From CAVVIG01 sp050249955 (GTDB lineage Bacteria; Acidobacteriota; Vicinamibacteria; Vicinamibacterales; CAVVIG01), in the NCBI GenBank assembly GCA_050249955.1, contig JBFWPN010000014.1, positions 1 through 64,000 on the forward strand: a DNA stretch of 64,000 nucleotides, in the 5' to 3' direction. Shown piece by piece: positions 23,210 through 32,166 of the stretch; the first letter of the stretch is position 1; each line of letters starts with the position of its first letter. Made by a program: the position numbers and the translations under genes. The notes under the pieces are model-generated. The model had not been told where the DNA came from and did no database searches. It worked only from the letters and a program-made list of their open reading frames with translations.

Positions 23210-24091
23210 ATGCCTCGCATCAGCCTTACTACCATTCCCGTATTTATTGCAGCCACGGCGCTTGTACTGGCTTCGCCCTCGCTGCACGCACAGCAGGAGC
23301 ACCAGCACGAATCCACCACCGGGGCAGGCCACACCTGTGCCTGCTGCGGAAAATCCGGCAGCACCGCGATGAATCACGCAGCGGGAGGCGGATGCTGCGG
23401 CGGCGGGGCGATGGCGCAGGCCGGGAAGCCGGCCGAGGACCACAGCGCACACGCAGCCGCGGGAGCGCCGGCAGCAAAGGGCGCCGAGGCGGAGACGGGC
23501 GCCAGCTGCTGTGGAAACATGAATCACGGTACGGCGGCCAAGGCTGAAGCGAAGCCGATGGACCACGGCGCGGCTGGATGCGGCGGGGGCATGAAGCACG
23601 ATGCCGCTGCCAAGGCCGACGCGAAGCCGATGGACCACGGCGCAGGCGGATGTTGCGGGGGCATGAAGCACGACGCGGCGGACGCGAAGGCCGCGGGCGC
23701 CGCGCCGATGACCGACATGCAGGTGTTCCACTTCCTGCTCGAGAACCGCGCGCACGTCACCCGCACCGTGACGCATCTGCCCAACGGCATCGACACGCTC
23801 ACCGAGTCCGACAGGCCGGAGATCGCCGCGAAGATCAAGGAGCACGTCGCCGCGATGTATGCACGGTTGAAGGACGGCAAGCGCATCCACCAGCGCGATC
23901 CGCTCTTCGTCGAGCTCTTCGAGCACGCGGATCAGATCGACGCGAACATCACCTACACCGAGAAGGGGCTCAGGGTCGTCGAGACGTCGACCGACCCGGC
24001 GGTCGCCGTGCTGCTCCACAAGCATGCCGCGACCGTCGACGGATTCATCAAGAACGGCAGGCCCGAGATGATGAAGGACCATCTGGAGTAA
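23210..24091 (+). CDS. Exported Cys/His/Met-rich putative metal-binding protein
   Basis: A 293-residue protein. The signal peptide ends near LHAQQ (residue 28). Residues 30-165 form a low-complexity metal-binding region: HTCACCGKSG, GGGCCGGGAM, SCCGNMNHG, then two imperfect repeats (KPMDHGAAGCGGGMKHDAA and KPMDHGAGGCCGGMKHDAA). The C-terminal 125 residues are a compact helical domain (VFHFLLENRAHVTRTVTHLPNGID, IKEHVAAMYARLKDG, LFEHADQID) that I cannot name. The cluster of Cys, His and Met with MDH and MKH motifs suggests copper or another soft metal in the periplasm. It appears to be monocistronic. Confidence 0.8.
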   Translation: MPRISLTTIPVFIAATALVLASPSLHAQQEHQHESTTGAGHTCACCGKSGSTAMNHAAGGGCCGGGAMAQAGKPAEDHSAHAAAGAPAAKGAEAETGASCCGNMNHGTAAKAEAKPMDHGAAGCGGGMKHDAAAKADAKPMDHGAGGCCGGMKHDAADAKAAGAAPMTDMQVFHFLLENRAHVTRTVTHLPNGIDTLTESDRPEIAAKIKEHVAAMYARLKDGKRIHQRDPLFVELFEHADQIDANITYTEKGLRVVETSTDPAVAVLLHKHAATVDGFIKNGRPEMMKDHLE

Positions 24092-24261
24092 CGGGCGCCG
24101 GCGTCTCCGCGGTGAGGGGTGTGTCCTGCAACAGGGCACACCCGACCGCCCGGTCGCCTGCGTGTCCCGCTTCGAAACCGATCATCCCCTCACCCCACGT
24201 TTTCAGCACTTCCCCTCCTCCGAGCCGCGCCCGCCTCTGCTATTGTTTCTGCGTCCCCACA

Positions 24262-24786
24262 ATGCAGTTCGTGACGACTGGCCAGACCCGACTGGTTCTG
24301 CTCGTCGGCCCGTATGCGATCAAGATCGCGCGGCCCGGCGTCGGATACTGCCTGCGCAGGCTCGCCTCACTCCGGACGTCACGCGGCGTCACGGAGAAGC
24401 TCGCCGAGTGGCGCCAGGCACGCGGGAGCGTGACGCGGGTCATCCTGATGGCGCCCTTCTACGGGCTCCTGGCGAACCTCAATGAATACCGGCTGTCGCG
24501 CAGGCTTCCGCAGGCAGGTCTCGCGGAGACGGTGCTGTCGGTGGGGGTGCTCAACGTGCAGCGGCGTGGACGCGCGGTGGATGACGAAGATCTGTCGGGT
24601 CATCCCGTGGTGCGCGCGATGACGCAGGGGGAGGCCTGGTCGGAGCTGGTAATCGATTCCATCCGGCCGGAGCAGTTCTGCCGCCTGAACGGACGAATCG
24701 AGATGGTGGACTACGGCAATCCGGCGCTCCGGGAGTTCCTCGAACGCACCCACGGCCTGCTGCCGTCGACCGCGTTGCCCGCCTGA
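24262..24786 (+). CDS. Small protein with kinase-like N-terminus, unknown function
   Basis: A 174-residue protein I do not assign to a named family. VLLVGPYAIKIARPGVG resembles the nucleotide-binding lysine strand of kinase-like folds (A-I-K). GLLANLNEYRLSRR and the loss of a recognisable HxD/DFG pair suggest a short or degenerate kinase-fold protein. The C-terminal IEMVDYGNPALREFLER could stand in for the metal-binding strand. The ATG at 24262 was chosen as the first in frame within a stretch of coding-like sequence. A TATTGT box lies about 17 nt upstream. It is convergent with the methyltransferase gene. Confidence 0.55.
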   Translation: MQFVTTGQTRLVLLVGPYAIKIARPGVGYCLRRLASLRTSRGVTEKLAEWRQARGSVTRVILMAPFYGLLANLNEYRLSRRLPQAGLAETVLSVGVLNVQRRGRAVDDEDLSGHPVVRAMTQGEAWSELVIDSIRPEQFCRLNGRIEMVDYGNPALREFLERTHGLLPSTALPA

Positions 24787-24803
24787 AGACCTGGCGAACC
24801 GGC

Positions 24804-25748
24804 TCAGGGCCGCCGGGCCACCGCCACCAGGTTCATGCCCACCTTCATGCCCTTGTAGAGCAGCGGATCGACGACCCCGTCGCGCACGATCCGCTTCACG
24901 CGGCTCGCCACGCTCGGCTTCGGCTGTGTGTGCACGAACGCGGCGGCCTGACCCGCGTCGGTGGCAGCCTCGTGATCGTACGCAGCCAGGATGTCGCTGT
25001 TGATGCGGCGCCCGACCAGGTTCTCCCACTTCAGCCCGCCGTTCGAGCGCGTGCGGACCTGCACGAACCCGCCGTCGTCCAGCAGGCGCGACAGCGTGCC
25101 TGGCGTGAAGTAGTTGATGTGCTGCGGCGGCATGTTCAGCTCGAAGTCGTCCTTCCCGAGCATGATCGGCAGCGTGTGGTAGTTGGGCACGTCCACATAG
25201 AGGAGACCGCCAGGCTTGAGGATGCGGCGGAGCTCGGCCAGTTCGGTCTTCGGCCTGGGCAGGTGCTCGAATACCTGGGCGGCGTACACCACGTCGAAGT
25301 GTCCGTCGGGGAACTTCAGGTCTGCCAGCGCCCCCACATGCATGTTCCGCAGCCCCCTGGCCTGCGCCGCGGCGGCGGCCCATTCACCGAGGTCGGACCC
25401 ATGCGCGTCCCACCCCCGCTGCAGCGCACGCTCGAAGAAGTAGCCGGCCGCGCATGCGAAGTCGAGCAGCCGTCCCTTGGCGGGTACCAGCGTCTCGAGC
25501 CAGGACAGCGTGCGGTCGTACTCCTCGATCACCGACGGCGACGCGATGTTCGAGTAGAGCTGGACTGTCTTCTCGATGTCCTTGCCGGCATAGAGCTGGT
25601 TCAGCGCCTCGTCGGTCATCTGCGGATTGCAGAACACGAACCCGCAGCCCGTGCAGCGCTCGAGGTCGAACCCATTGAGGGCGCGCTCCGCCCGGCTCGC
25701 CGAACCGCCGCACAGCGGGCATGGCACTCGAACGCGATCTGTCGTCAT
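24804..25748 (-). CDS. SAM-dependent methyltransferase with N-terminal zinc-ribbon
   Basis: A 314-residue protein. Residues 9-42 carry four cysteines in a zinc-ribbon pattern (CPLCGGS and CTGCGFVFC). Then comes a class I methyltransferase domain with motif I LLDFACAAGYFFERA, a DLGEWAAAAAQARGL segment, VVYAAQVFEHLPRP and RILKPGGLLYVDVPN. The layout resembles methyltransferase_23 proteins of sugar or cell-surface polysaccharide pathways. No sugar-pathway genes are adjacent, so the substrate is unknown. The ATG at 25748 gives the zinc-ribbon directly. Confidence 0.85.
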   Translation of the reverse strand: MTTDRVRVPCPLCGGSASRAERALNGFDLERCTGCGFVFCNPQMTDEALNQLYAGKDIEKTVQLYSNIASPSVIEEYDRTLSWLETLVPAKGRLLDFACAAGYFFERALQRGWDAHGSDLGEWAAAAAQARGLRNMHVGALADLKFPDGHFDVVYAAQVFEHLPRPKTELAELRRILKPGGLLYVDVPNYHTLPIMLGKDDFELNMPPQHINYFTPGTLSRLLDDGGFVQVRTRSNGGLKWENLVGRRINSDILAAYDHEAATDAGQAAAFVHTQPKPSVASRVKRIVRDGVVDPLLYKGMKVGMNLVAVARRP

Positions 25749-25876
25749 GTGAACCCTCGTTGGCAGCAGCCCGGACGTCCCCGTGGCCCGGAAACATTCT
25801 GGATCAGTGCCGTCCACTTCCCGCGACGCAATGTGGGCCGTCCGCGCCGAAGTGCGCCGAACTGGTCACGGGGCGC

Positions 25877-27871
25877 TCATTCCGGCCTGCCGAACCTGCG
25901 GATGGCGTCGAGGAACTCGTCGCCGAAGTCGGCCGCCTTCTTCGCGCCGATGCCGTAGATGTCGTGCAGGTCGTCCATGGTCGACGGCCGGCGCTGGGCC
26001 ATCTGCTGGAGGGTCGTGTCGTGGAAGATCACGTACGGCGGCACGCCGCGCTCACGCGCAATCCGCGTCCGCACCTCGCGCAGCACGTCGAACAGCTTCG
26101 GGTCGCCCGCGAACACCGTGGCACCGGCTCCGCGCGTCCGGCTCCGGCTCTTCGCCGGCTGCAGTTCACGGAACAGCTCGCAGCTCCCCTCCCCCTTGAG
26201 GAGCGAGGCCCCGGCAGTCGTGAGCCTGAGCACGGGGTAGGGATCGCCCGCGCGTGCCAGCCAGCCCCCGGCCACGAGCTGCTCGATGTAGCCCCGCACC
26301 GCCGCAGGCGGCTCCCCCTTCAGGAGCCCGAACGTGGACAGCTCCGCATGCCCGTACTGCACCACCTTGTCGGTGGCCTTCCCCAGCAGGATGTCGGCAA
26401 TGTGGGCCATGCCGTACCCGGTGCGGACGCGCGCCACGCACGACAGCACCTTGCGCGCCACCGTCGTGCCATCGGCCACGGCGTCCAGCTCCTTCAGGCA
26501 CCAGTCGCACGCACCGCATTCGCCCCGGGCCCAGTCCTCGCCGAAGTACTCGACCAGCGCCCGGTGCCGGCAGCGTGTGCCGGCCGCGTACCGCTCCATG
26601 TCCCGCAGCAGGAGCCGCGCGCTGTCGGTGTACTCGCCGTTCTGCTCCAGCATCTGGCGCCAGCGCACGAAGTCGGACCCCGAGTAGATGAGCACGCACT
26701 CGGCCGGCAGGCCGTCGCGGCCCGCCCGGCCGGCTTCCTGCTGGTAGTGCTCCGGCGATCGCGGCGCGCTCGCGTGCACCACGAAGCGCACGTTCGAACG
26801 GTCGATCCCCATGCCGAACGCCACCGTCGCCACGACGATGTCGGCTCGCTCGTCCAGGAACGCCTCCTGGTGCGCGGCCCGCACCTCATCGGCCAACCCG
26901 GCGTGGTACGGCAGCGCCTCGTGCCCCTCGCCCCGCAGCCAGTCGGCCAGTTCCTCCACCTCGCGGCGCGAACCGCAGTAGACGATGCCCGATTCGCCTT
27001 CGTGCCTGGCGAGAATCGCCTCGATCTGCCGCCGCAGGTTGTCACGCCGCAGCACGCGATAGGTGAGGTTGGGCCGGTCGAACGAGCCGACCAGCACGAG
27101 CGGATCGTTCAGCCGCAGTTCCCGCGCGATGTCGTGGCGTACACGTTCCGTCGCGGTTGCAGTGAACGCGTGCAGCGACGCTCCGGGAAAGTCTTCGCGC
27201 AGTGCACCGAGCTGGCGGTACTCGGGCCTGAAGTCATGGCCCCACTGGCTGATGCAGTGTGCTTCGTCCACCGCGATGAACCGGACGCCGCACTGGCCGA
27301 GCATGCGGCGGAAACCCTGGCTGCCGTCGCCGACGAGCCGTTCCGGCGAGACGTAGAGCAGGCGGCACCGATCGGCCTTGAGGCTCGCGATGACGGCATC
27401 CCGCTCGGCCGAGGTCTGGGTGCTGTTCAGGTAGGCAGCATCGACGCCGTCGACGCGCAGGCCGTCGACCTGGTCCTTCATCAAGGAGATGAGTGGCGAC
27501 ACGACGAGCGCGAATCCGCGGCGGCCGGCCACGCTGCCGCCAGGGCGGCCATGGCCTGCGGCTCCAGCGGGACCGATCGGGAGGGCCTGCGGCAGGTCGT
27601 CCCAGAGCGAATCCTCGATCGCGTCGGGAGTGGACGCGCGCAGACCGGCCACGGAGACCCCGGCCGGGTGGAGCTCCGTCGACCGCGGCGCGGCGTCCAC
27701 CAGCGCTGGCGCCTGGAAACAGAGCGACTTCCCGCCACCCGTCGGGAGCACGACGACGCTGTCGCGTCCATCGAGGACGGCGTGCATCGCCTCGCGCTGC
27801 AGCGGCCTGAAGTCCGAGAAACCCCAGATGCGATGCAGCGCGTCGCGCAGGGCCGCGTCGTACGTGCTGAT
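25877..27871 (-). CDS. recQ: ATP-dependent DNA helicase RecQ
   Basis: A RecQ superfamily 2 helicase, about 664 residues if the homologous N-terminus is included. It has motif I LPTGGGKSLCFQ, motif II VDEAHCISQWGHDFRPEY, FTATAT, YCGSRR, motif VI QEAGRAGRDG, the zinc-binding cysteines (CRHRALVEYFGED, CGACDWC), a winged-helix region and a C-terminal HRDC domain (LREVRTRIARERGVPPYVIFHD). The first ATG in frame is at 27787, but homology (YDAALRDALHRIWGFSDFRPLQREAM) extends 28 codons further. There it meets TAATC overlapping the ispG stop, with GAGGA 7 nt upstream. The start is therefore probably this ATC, or an ATG misread as ATC. RecQ unwinds DNA 3' to 5' in recombination repair. Confidence 0.92.
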   Translation of the reverse strand: MSTYDAALRDALHRIWGFSDFRPLQREAMHAVLDGRDSVVVLPTGGGKSLCFQAPALVDAAPRSTELHPAGVSVAGLRASTPDAIEDSLWDDLPQALPIGPAGAAGHGRPGGSVAGRRGFALVVSPLISLMKDQVDGLRVDGVDAAYLNSTQTSAERDAVIASLKADRCRLLYVSPERLVGDGSQGFRRMLGQCGVRFIAVDEAHCISQWGHDFRPEYRQLGALREDFPGASLHAFTATATERVRHDIARELRLNDPLVLVGSFDRPNLTYRVLRRDNLRRQIEAILARHEGESGIVYCGSRREVEELADWLRGEGHEALPYHAGLADEVRAAHQEAFLDERADIVVATVAFGMGIDRSNVRFVVHASAPRSPEHYQQEAGRAGRDGLPAECVLIYSGSDFVRWRQMLEQNGEYTDSARLLLRDMERYAAGTRCRHRALVEYFGEDWARGECGACDWCLKELDAVADGTTVARKVLSCVARVRTGYGMAHIADILLGKATDKVVQYGHAELSTFGLLKGEPPAAVRGYIEQLVAGGWLARAGDPYPVLRLTTAGASLLKGEGSCELFRELQPAKSRSRTRGAGATVFAGDPKLFDVLREVRTRIARERGVPPYVIFHDTTLQQMAQRRPSTMDDLHDIYGIGAKKAADFGDEFLDAIRRFGRPE

Positions 27872-29100
27872 TAGGATTTCCTCGCGTAGCGGGTGGCGAC
27901 GTAGTCGTCCACCAGCGCCTGGAAGGCGGCCGCGAGCTCCTCGTAGGTGCCACGCAGCGTGGTGTGATGACGGCCGTCGATGAAGATGGGGCAGTTCGGC
28001 GCCTCACCCGTACCCGGCAGGCTGATGCCGATGTTGGCTGCCTTCGATTCGCCGGGACCGTTCACCACGCAGCCCATCACCGCGAGCGTCATCGTCTCGA
28101 CGCCGTCGTACTGCGCCTTCCACGACGGCATCTGTTCGCGGATGTAGCCCTGGATGCGCTCGGCGAGTTCCTGGAAGGTGGTGCTCGTGGTGCGCCCGCA
28201 GCCCGGGCACGCCGTGACGCTTGGCGAGAAGGAGCGGATCCCCAGGGCCTGCAGGAGTTCGCAGGCAGCATAGACCTCCTCGCGCCGATCGCCGCCGGGC
28301 CGCGGCGTGAGCGACACGCGAATGGTGTCGCCGATGCCTTCGGCCAGGAGTACGCCCATGGCGGCCGACGACCAGACGAGCCCCTTCATGCCCATGCCGG
28401 CCTCGGTCAGACCGAGGTGCAGCGGCTGCTCGGTCTGCTTCGCCAGCGCGCGGTACACCGCGATCAGGTCGCGCGGACGCGAGGTCTTGCACGAGATGAT
28501 GATCTGGTCCGGCCTGAGCCCGCTCTCGATCGCGAGCGCGGTGGACTCCACCGCCGACAGCACCATGCACTCGTTGATGATCTCCTCGGACTCCTTGCCG
28601 AGGTTGCGGTCGGTGTTCTCCTGCATCTTCGCGACAACCAGTTCCTGGTTGAGCGAGCCGCCGTTCACGCCGATCCGGACCGGACGTCCGTAGTCGACCG
28701 CCACGCGGCAGATCGTGGAGAACTGCTCGTCGCGCCGCTTGCCGGTCCCGACATTGCCGGGGTTGATGCGGTACTTGTCGAGCGCCCCGGCGCAGGCCGG
28801 GTACTTCGTGAGCAGCAGGTGCCCGTTGTAGTGGAAGTCGCCGATGAGCGGCGCCTGGCACCCGGCATCGAGCATGCGCTGCTTGATCTCCGGTACGGCC
28901 GCGGCGGCCTCGTTGTTGTTCACCGTGACCCGCACCATCTCGGACCCGGCTTCGGCCAGCTCGATGCACTGCCGGGCCGTCGCCGCGGCATCCGCCGTGT
29001 CGGTCATCGTCATCGACTGGACGACGACGGGCGCGCCGCCGCCCACCTGGACGCGTCCAACCTTCACGCCCACGGTTCGGTGAAGCCGTACAAGTGCCAT
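27871..29100 (-). CDS. ispG: 4-hydroxy-3-methylbut-2-en-1-yl diphosphate synthase
   Basis: A 409-residue IspG (GcpE), which converts MEcPP to HMBPP in the MEP isoprenoid pathway using a [4Fe-4S] cluster. It shows the TIM barrel (VVVQSMTMTDTADAAATARQ, ADFHYNG-like GDFHYNGHLL, RINPGNVG) and the cluster ligands CPGCGRT and CVVNGPGE near the C-terminus. MALVRLHRTV at 29100 is the expected start; the open frame further upstream is without homology. It is the first gene of a unit with recQ, which overlaps its stop by one base. Confidence 0.95.
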   Translation of the reverse strand: MALVRLHRTVGVKVGRVQVGGGAPVVVQSMTMTDTADAAATARQCIELAEAGSEMVRVTVNNNEAAAAVPEIKQRMLDAGCQAPLIGDFHYNGHLLLTKYPACAGALDKYRINPGNVGTGKRRDEQFSTICRVAVDYGRPVRIGVNGGSLNQELVVAKMQENTDRNLGKESEEIINECMVLSAVESTALAIESGLRPDQIIISCKTSRPRDLIAVYRALAKQTEQPLHLGLTEAGMGMKGLVWSSAAMGVLLAEGIGDTIRVSLTPRPGGDRREEVYAACELLQALGIRSFSPSVTACPGCGRTTSTTFQELAERIQGYIREQMPSWKAQYDGVETMTLAVMGCVVNGPGESKAANIGISLPGTGEAPNCPIFIDGRHHTTLRGTYEELAAAFQALVDDYVATRYARKS

Positions 29101-29125
29101 GAATGCCTCATGATAGCATCGCCGA

Positions 29126-30103
29126 ATGCGCTCAATTGTCGTTCGCGAGTTCGGTGCACCCGAGGTGATGAAGGTCGAAGAGGTACCCGCGCCGACACCG
29201 TCGGCATCGCAGGTGCTGGTGCGTGTGCGTGCCGTCGGGGTGAACCCGGTGGACACCTACATCCGCAGCGGCGTCTACGCGGTCAAGCCGCCGCTGCCCT
29301 ACACGCCGGGTAACGACGGCGCGGGGGAGGTGATGGCGGTCGGCGCCGAGGTCACGGGGTTCGCGCCGGGCGACCGTGTGTTCATCGCCGGCGACAACCT
29401 CGGGGGACCGCGCACCGGCCTGTGCGCGGAGCAGGCGCTCTGCCAGCCCACGCAGCTCCACCGGCTCCCCGATCACGTGACGTTCCAGCAGGGCGCCGCC
29501 CTCGGCGTGCCGTACGCCACGGCGTACTACTCGCTCTTCCGCCGCGCGGATGCGCGACCGGCCGAAACCCTGCTGGTGCACGGGGCGAGCGGCGGAGTCG
29601 GGATTGCCGCGGTCGAGCTCGCGCGGGCGCACGGCATGTTCGTCATCGGCACGGCCAGCACAGAGAAGGGACGGCAGGCGGTGCTCGATCACGGGGCGCA
29701 CGTGGTGTTCGACCACTCCGACCCGGCCTACCAGGAGCAGATCACGAAGGCCACCGGCGGACGCGGCGTCGACGTGATCCTCGAGATGGCCGCGCACATC
29801 AATCTCGACAAGGACCTGACGCTGCTCGCGAAGTACGGGCGGGTCGTGGTCATCGGCAATCGCGGACGGATCGAGATCGACCCGCGGCTGACGATGGGGA
29901 AGGAAGCGTCGATCCTCGGCATGCTGCTCTTCAATGTGACGCCGCAGGAACTGGCCGCGACGCACGCGGCGCTCGTGGCCGGCCTCGAGAACCGCACGCT
30001 GCGCCCGGTCGTGGGCCAGGAGTTCACGCTCGAGGATGCGCCGAAGGCGCATGCGGTCGTACTCGCCCCTGGCGCACTCGGCAAGATCGTCATCACACCG
30101 TAG
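29126..30103 (+). CDS. Zinc-independent quinone oxidoreductase (MDR family)
   Basis: A 325-residue medium-chain reductase of the NADPH:quinone oxidoreductase type. GAPEVMKVEEVPAPTPSASQVLVRV and NPVDTYIRSGVY form the catalytic domain. VHGASGGVGIAAVELARAHG is the Rossmann NADPH site, followed by GTASTEKGR. The zinc ligands of alcohol dehydrogenases are absent, as in quinone reductases. It is transcribed divergently from ispG with 25 bp between starts; TAGCAT ends 6 nt before the ATG. Confidence 0.92.
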   Translation: MRSIVVREFGAPEVMKVEEVPAPTPSASQVLVRVRAVGVNPVDTYIRSGVYAVKPPLPYTPGNDGAGEVMAVGAEVTGFAPGDRVFIAGDNLGGPRTGLCAEQALCQPTQLHRLPDHVTFQQGAALGVPYATAYYSLFRRADARPAETLLVHGASGGVGIAAVELARAHGMFVIGTASTEKGRQAVLDHGAHVVFDHSDPAYQEQITKATGGRGVDVILEMAAHINLDKDLTLLAKYGRVVVIGNRGRIEIDPRLTMGKEASILGMLLFNVTPQELAATHAALVAGLENRTLRPVVGQEFTLEDAPKAHAVVLAPGALGKIVITP

Positions 30104-30114
30104 GCCAAAGGTTG

Positions 30115-30149
30115 GAATTCAGGACTCCGAACTCAGCACTCTGAACTCG
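30115..30149 (+). repeat. Heptamer microrepeat, five units of GAACTCA type
   Basis: Consecutive 7-mers GAATTCA, GGACTCC, GAACTCA, GCACTCT and GAACTCG lie between the quinone reductase stop and the cytochrome promoter. The same heptamer family flanks the glnN terminator (46324-46344 and 46395-46422). Confidence 0.7.
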
Positions 30150-30179
30150 GGGGCCAGGAGCGCCGGGAGGGTGAGGCCG

Positions 30180-30185
30180 TATAAT
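30180..30185 (+). promoter_or_regulatory. Candidate -10 box (TATAAT) of the cytochrome operon
   Basis: A perfect TATAAT 33 nt before the ATG at 30219. A GGAGC sequence 10 nt before the ATG would serve as ribosome-binding site. No convincing -35 box is visible. Confidence 0.5.
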
Positions 30186-30218
30186 CCGCGAGCCCCCCAC
30201 ATTCTGGAGCCTGGCCAG

Positions 30219-31529
30219 ATGCATCGACGACTGCTCCGGTTCGCCGTCGCCGCGTCAATCGGTGTCGCGGCGATTGCCACGTTCATGCAGCGCACGCCGC
30301 GCGCTGCAGCGCAACCTCCGCCACAGGGCACGCCCGCATCGCCGGGCAAGGCTGTCTACGACGCGCACTGCGTCGAATGTCATGGTCGCGAGGGCAAGGG
30401 CGACGGCCCGGCCGCGCGCACCCTGGTGCCGCAGCCGCGCGACTTCACGATCGGGCGGTACAAGATCCGTTCGACCGAAACGGGGAGCCTGCCGACCGAC
30501 GCAGACCTGGTCCGTTCGGTGAAGGTCGGCCTGCCCGGCAGCGCCATGCCGGGCTGGGACGGCATCCTGCCCGAGCACGAGATCGTCGCCGTCGTCCAGT
30601 ACATCAAGTCACTGTCGCCACGGTTCGCGGCCGAGCTTCCCGAACCGGTGGCACCCACGACACCCGTGCCCGCGTCGGCTGAAAGTGCGGCCCGGGGAGC
30701 CACGGTCTACGCCACGCTGCAGTGCGGCAAGTGCCACGGAGACGACGGCCGGGGGACCGGTGCGACGGCCACGGGCTTCACCGACGACTGGGGCGCCCCG
30801 ATGGCTGCCGCCAACCTGACGGAACCCTGGACCTTCCGCGGCGGGCCGGGCGCAGCGGACGTGTACATGCGCTTCCGCGCCGGCATCTCGGGAACCCCCA
30901 TGCCCTCGTACAAGGGCACGGCGTCGGACCGGGACATGTGGGACCTGGCGAACTACGTGGCCTCGCTGCGCCGCAAGCCGGTCTGGGAGATGACGGCGGA
31001 CGAAGTGCGCGCCTTCTACGGGGCGCAGGAGGCGGAGTCTCTCGCCAATCCCGTGAAGCGCGGTGAGTACCTCGTGAACATCCTGGCCTGTCCCCTCTGC
31101 CACTCACCGGCGGACGCCGAGCGTCGTACCATGCCGGGCATGCGCCTGGCCGGCGGGCTGCGCATGCAGTTGTCTCCCTTCGGCGTCTACCCGACCGGTA
31201 ACCTCACCTCGGACAAGGAGACCGGCCTCGGCAACTGGACCGACGAGGAGATCAAGCGTGCGATCACGAAGGGCATCCTGCGTGACGGGACACGGATGCT
31301 GCCGTTCCCCATGGACTGGGCGTCGTTCTCGACACTGCCTGCGTCGGACATCGACGCCATCGTGGCCTACCTGCGCACCGTGCCTCCGGTTCGAAACGCC
31401 GTGCCGAGGCTGACGCGGACGGCTCTGCCGCAGTACCTCTGGGGCAAGTTCCAGATGCTGTTCCTCGGGGCGGACATCCCGAGCTTCTTCTTCGGCGGCA
31501 ACGCCGGCTCGGCTGGAGGCCAGCGATGA
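30219..31529 (+). CDS. Triheme c-type cytochrome
   Basis: A 436-residue exported protein: signal anchor about 1-30 (FAVAASIGVAAIATFM), then three heme c sites, CVECH (about 52), CGKCH (about 170) and CPLCH (about 295). The first two are class I cytochrome domains with distal methionines (GSAMPGWDGI and GTPMPSYKG). The third resembles the alcohol-dehydrogenase cytochrome subunit type (GNLTSDKETGLGNWTDEEI). It probably transfers electrons in the periplasm. Its stop overlaps the ATG of the next cytochrome gene (ATGA), so they are coupled. Confidence 0.92.
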   Translation: MHRRLLRFAVAASIGVAAIATFMQRTPRAAAQPPPQGTPASPGKAVYDAHCVECHGREGKGDGPAARTLVPQPRDFTIGRYKIRSTETGSLPTDADLVRSVKVGLPGSAMPGWDGILPEHEIVAVVQYIKSLSPRFAAELPEPVAPTTPVPASAESAARGATVYATLQCGKCHGDDGRGTGATATGFTDDWGAPMAAANLTEPWTFRGGPGAADVYMRFRAGISGTPMPSYKGTASDRDMWDLANYVASLRRKPVWEMTADEVRAFYGAQEAESLANPVKRGEYLVNILACPLCHSPADAERRTMPGMRLAGGLRMQLSPFGVYPTGNLTSDKETGLGNWTDEEIKRAITKGILRDGTRMLPFPMDWASFSTLPASDIDAIVAYLRTVPPVRNAVPRLTRTALPQYLWGKFQMLFLGADIPSFFFGGNAGSAGGQR

Positions 31530-32137
31530 AGCGCGTGCTCACGTGGGTGGCGCTGTCCGTGCTGCTCGTCGGCGTCGTGGGCTTCGGCCTGTTCCTCTAC
31601 CATATGCCCCCGCTGTTCCTCATCGCACCGGAGACCTTCGGTGAGGACATGCGGAAGGCGGCGCCACCGGTCGACGGCATCGCCGATGCGGCCGAGCGCG
31701 CGATTGCAGAACGTGGGCGGCAGCTCGTGATGGGCATCGGGTGCACCGGCTGCCACGCGACCAACGGGCCGCGTGGACCGGACCTGACGAAGTACCTGGC
31801 AGGCGGCGGCGCGAAGATTACGTCGGCCCACGGCACCTACGTCAGCCGCAACCTGACCCCCGACCCGGAGACCGGCCTTGCGCGCCGCACGGACGAGGAG
31901 GTGAAGCGCGTGCTGCGGAGCGGCACCTTCCCGGACGGTCACGTCGTACCCTACACGACCATGCCGTGGGGCAGCTTCTCGCACCTGACGGAGGAGGACC
32001 GGCACGCGGTGGTCGTCTACCTGCGTCATCTGCCTGCGGTGAAGCACCGCATTCCGGATCCGTCGTTCACGCCGGTCCCGCTTCCAGCCGGTGCGGTGGA
32101 GGGCATTTACGCCCTGAAGGACTACGGGATCAATTAG
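31526..32137 (+). CDS. Membrane-anchored monoheme c-type cytochrome
   Basis: A 203-residue protein with one N-terminal membrane helix (VALSVLLVGVVGFGLFLY) and one heme site CTGCH at about 73. It is followed by a domain very like the third domain of the preceding cytochrome (SRNLTPDPETGLARRTDEEVKRVL, PYTTMPWGSFSHLTEED), with the candidate distal Met in TTMPWG. It overlaps the previous gene by 4 nt and precedes the exported beta-sandwich gene by 29 nt. It likely passes electrons to or from the triheme partner. Confidence 0.9.
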   Translation: MKRVLTWVALSVLLVGVVGFGLFLYHMPPLFLIAPETFGEDMRKAAPPVDGIADAAERAIAERGRQLVMGIGCTGCHATNGPRGPDLTKYLAGGGAKITSAHGTYVSRNLTPDPETGLARRTDEEVKRVLRSGTFPDGHVVPYTTMPWGSFSHLTEEDRHAVVVYLRHLPAVKHRIPDPSFTPVPLPAGAVEGIYALKDYGIN

Positions 32138-32166
32138 ACTCGGGTCTGGGAGAAGGAGAACCTGCG

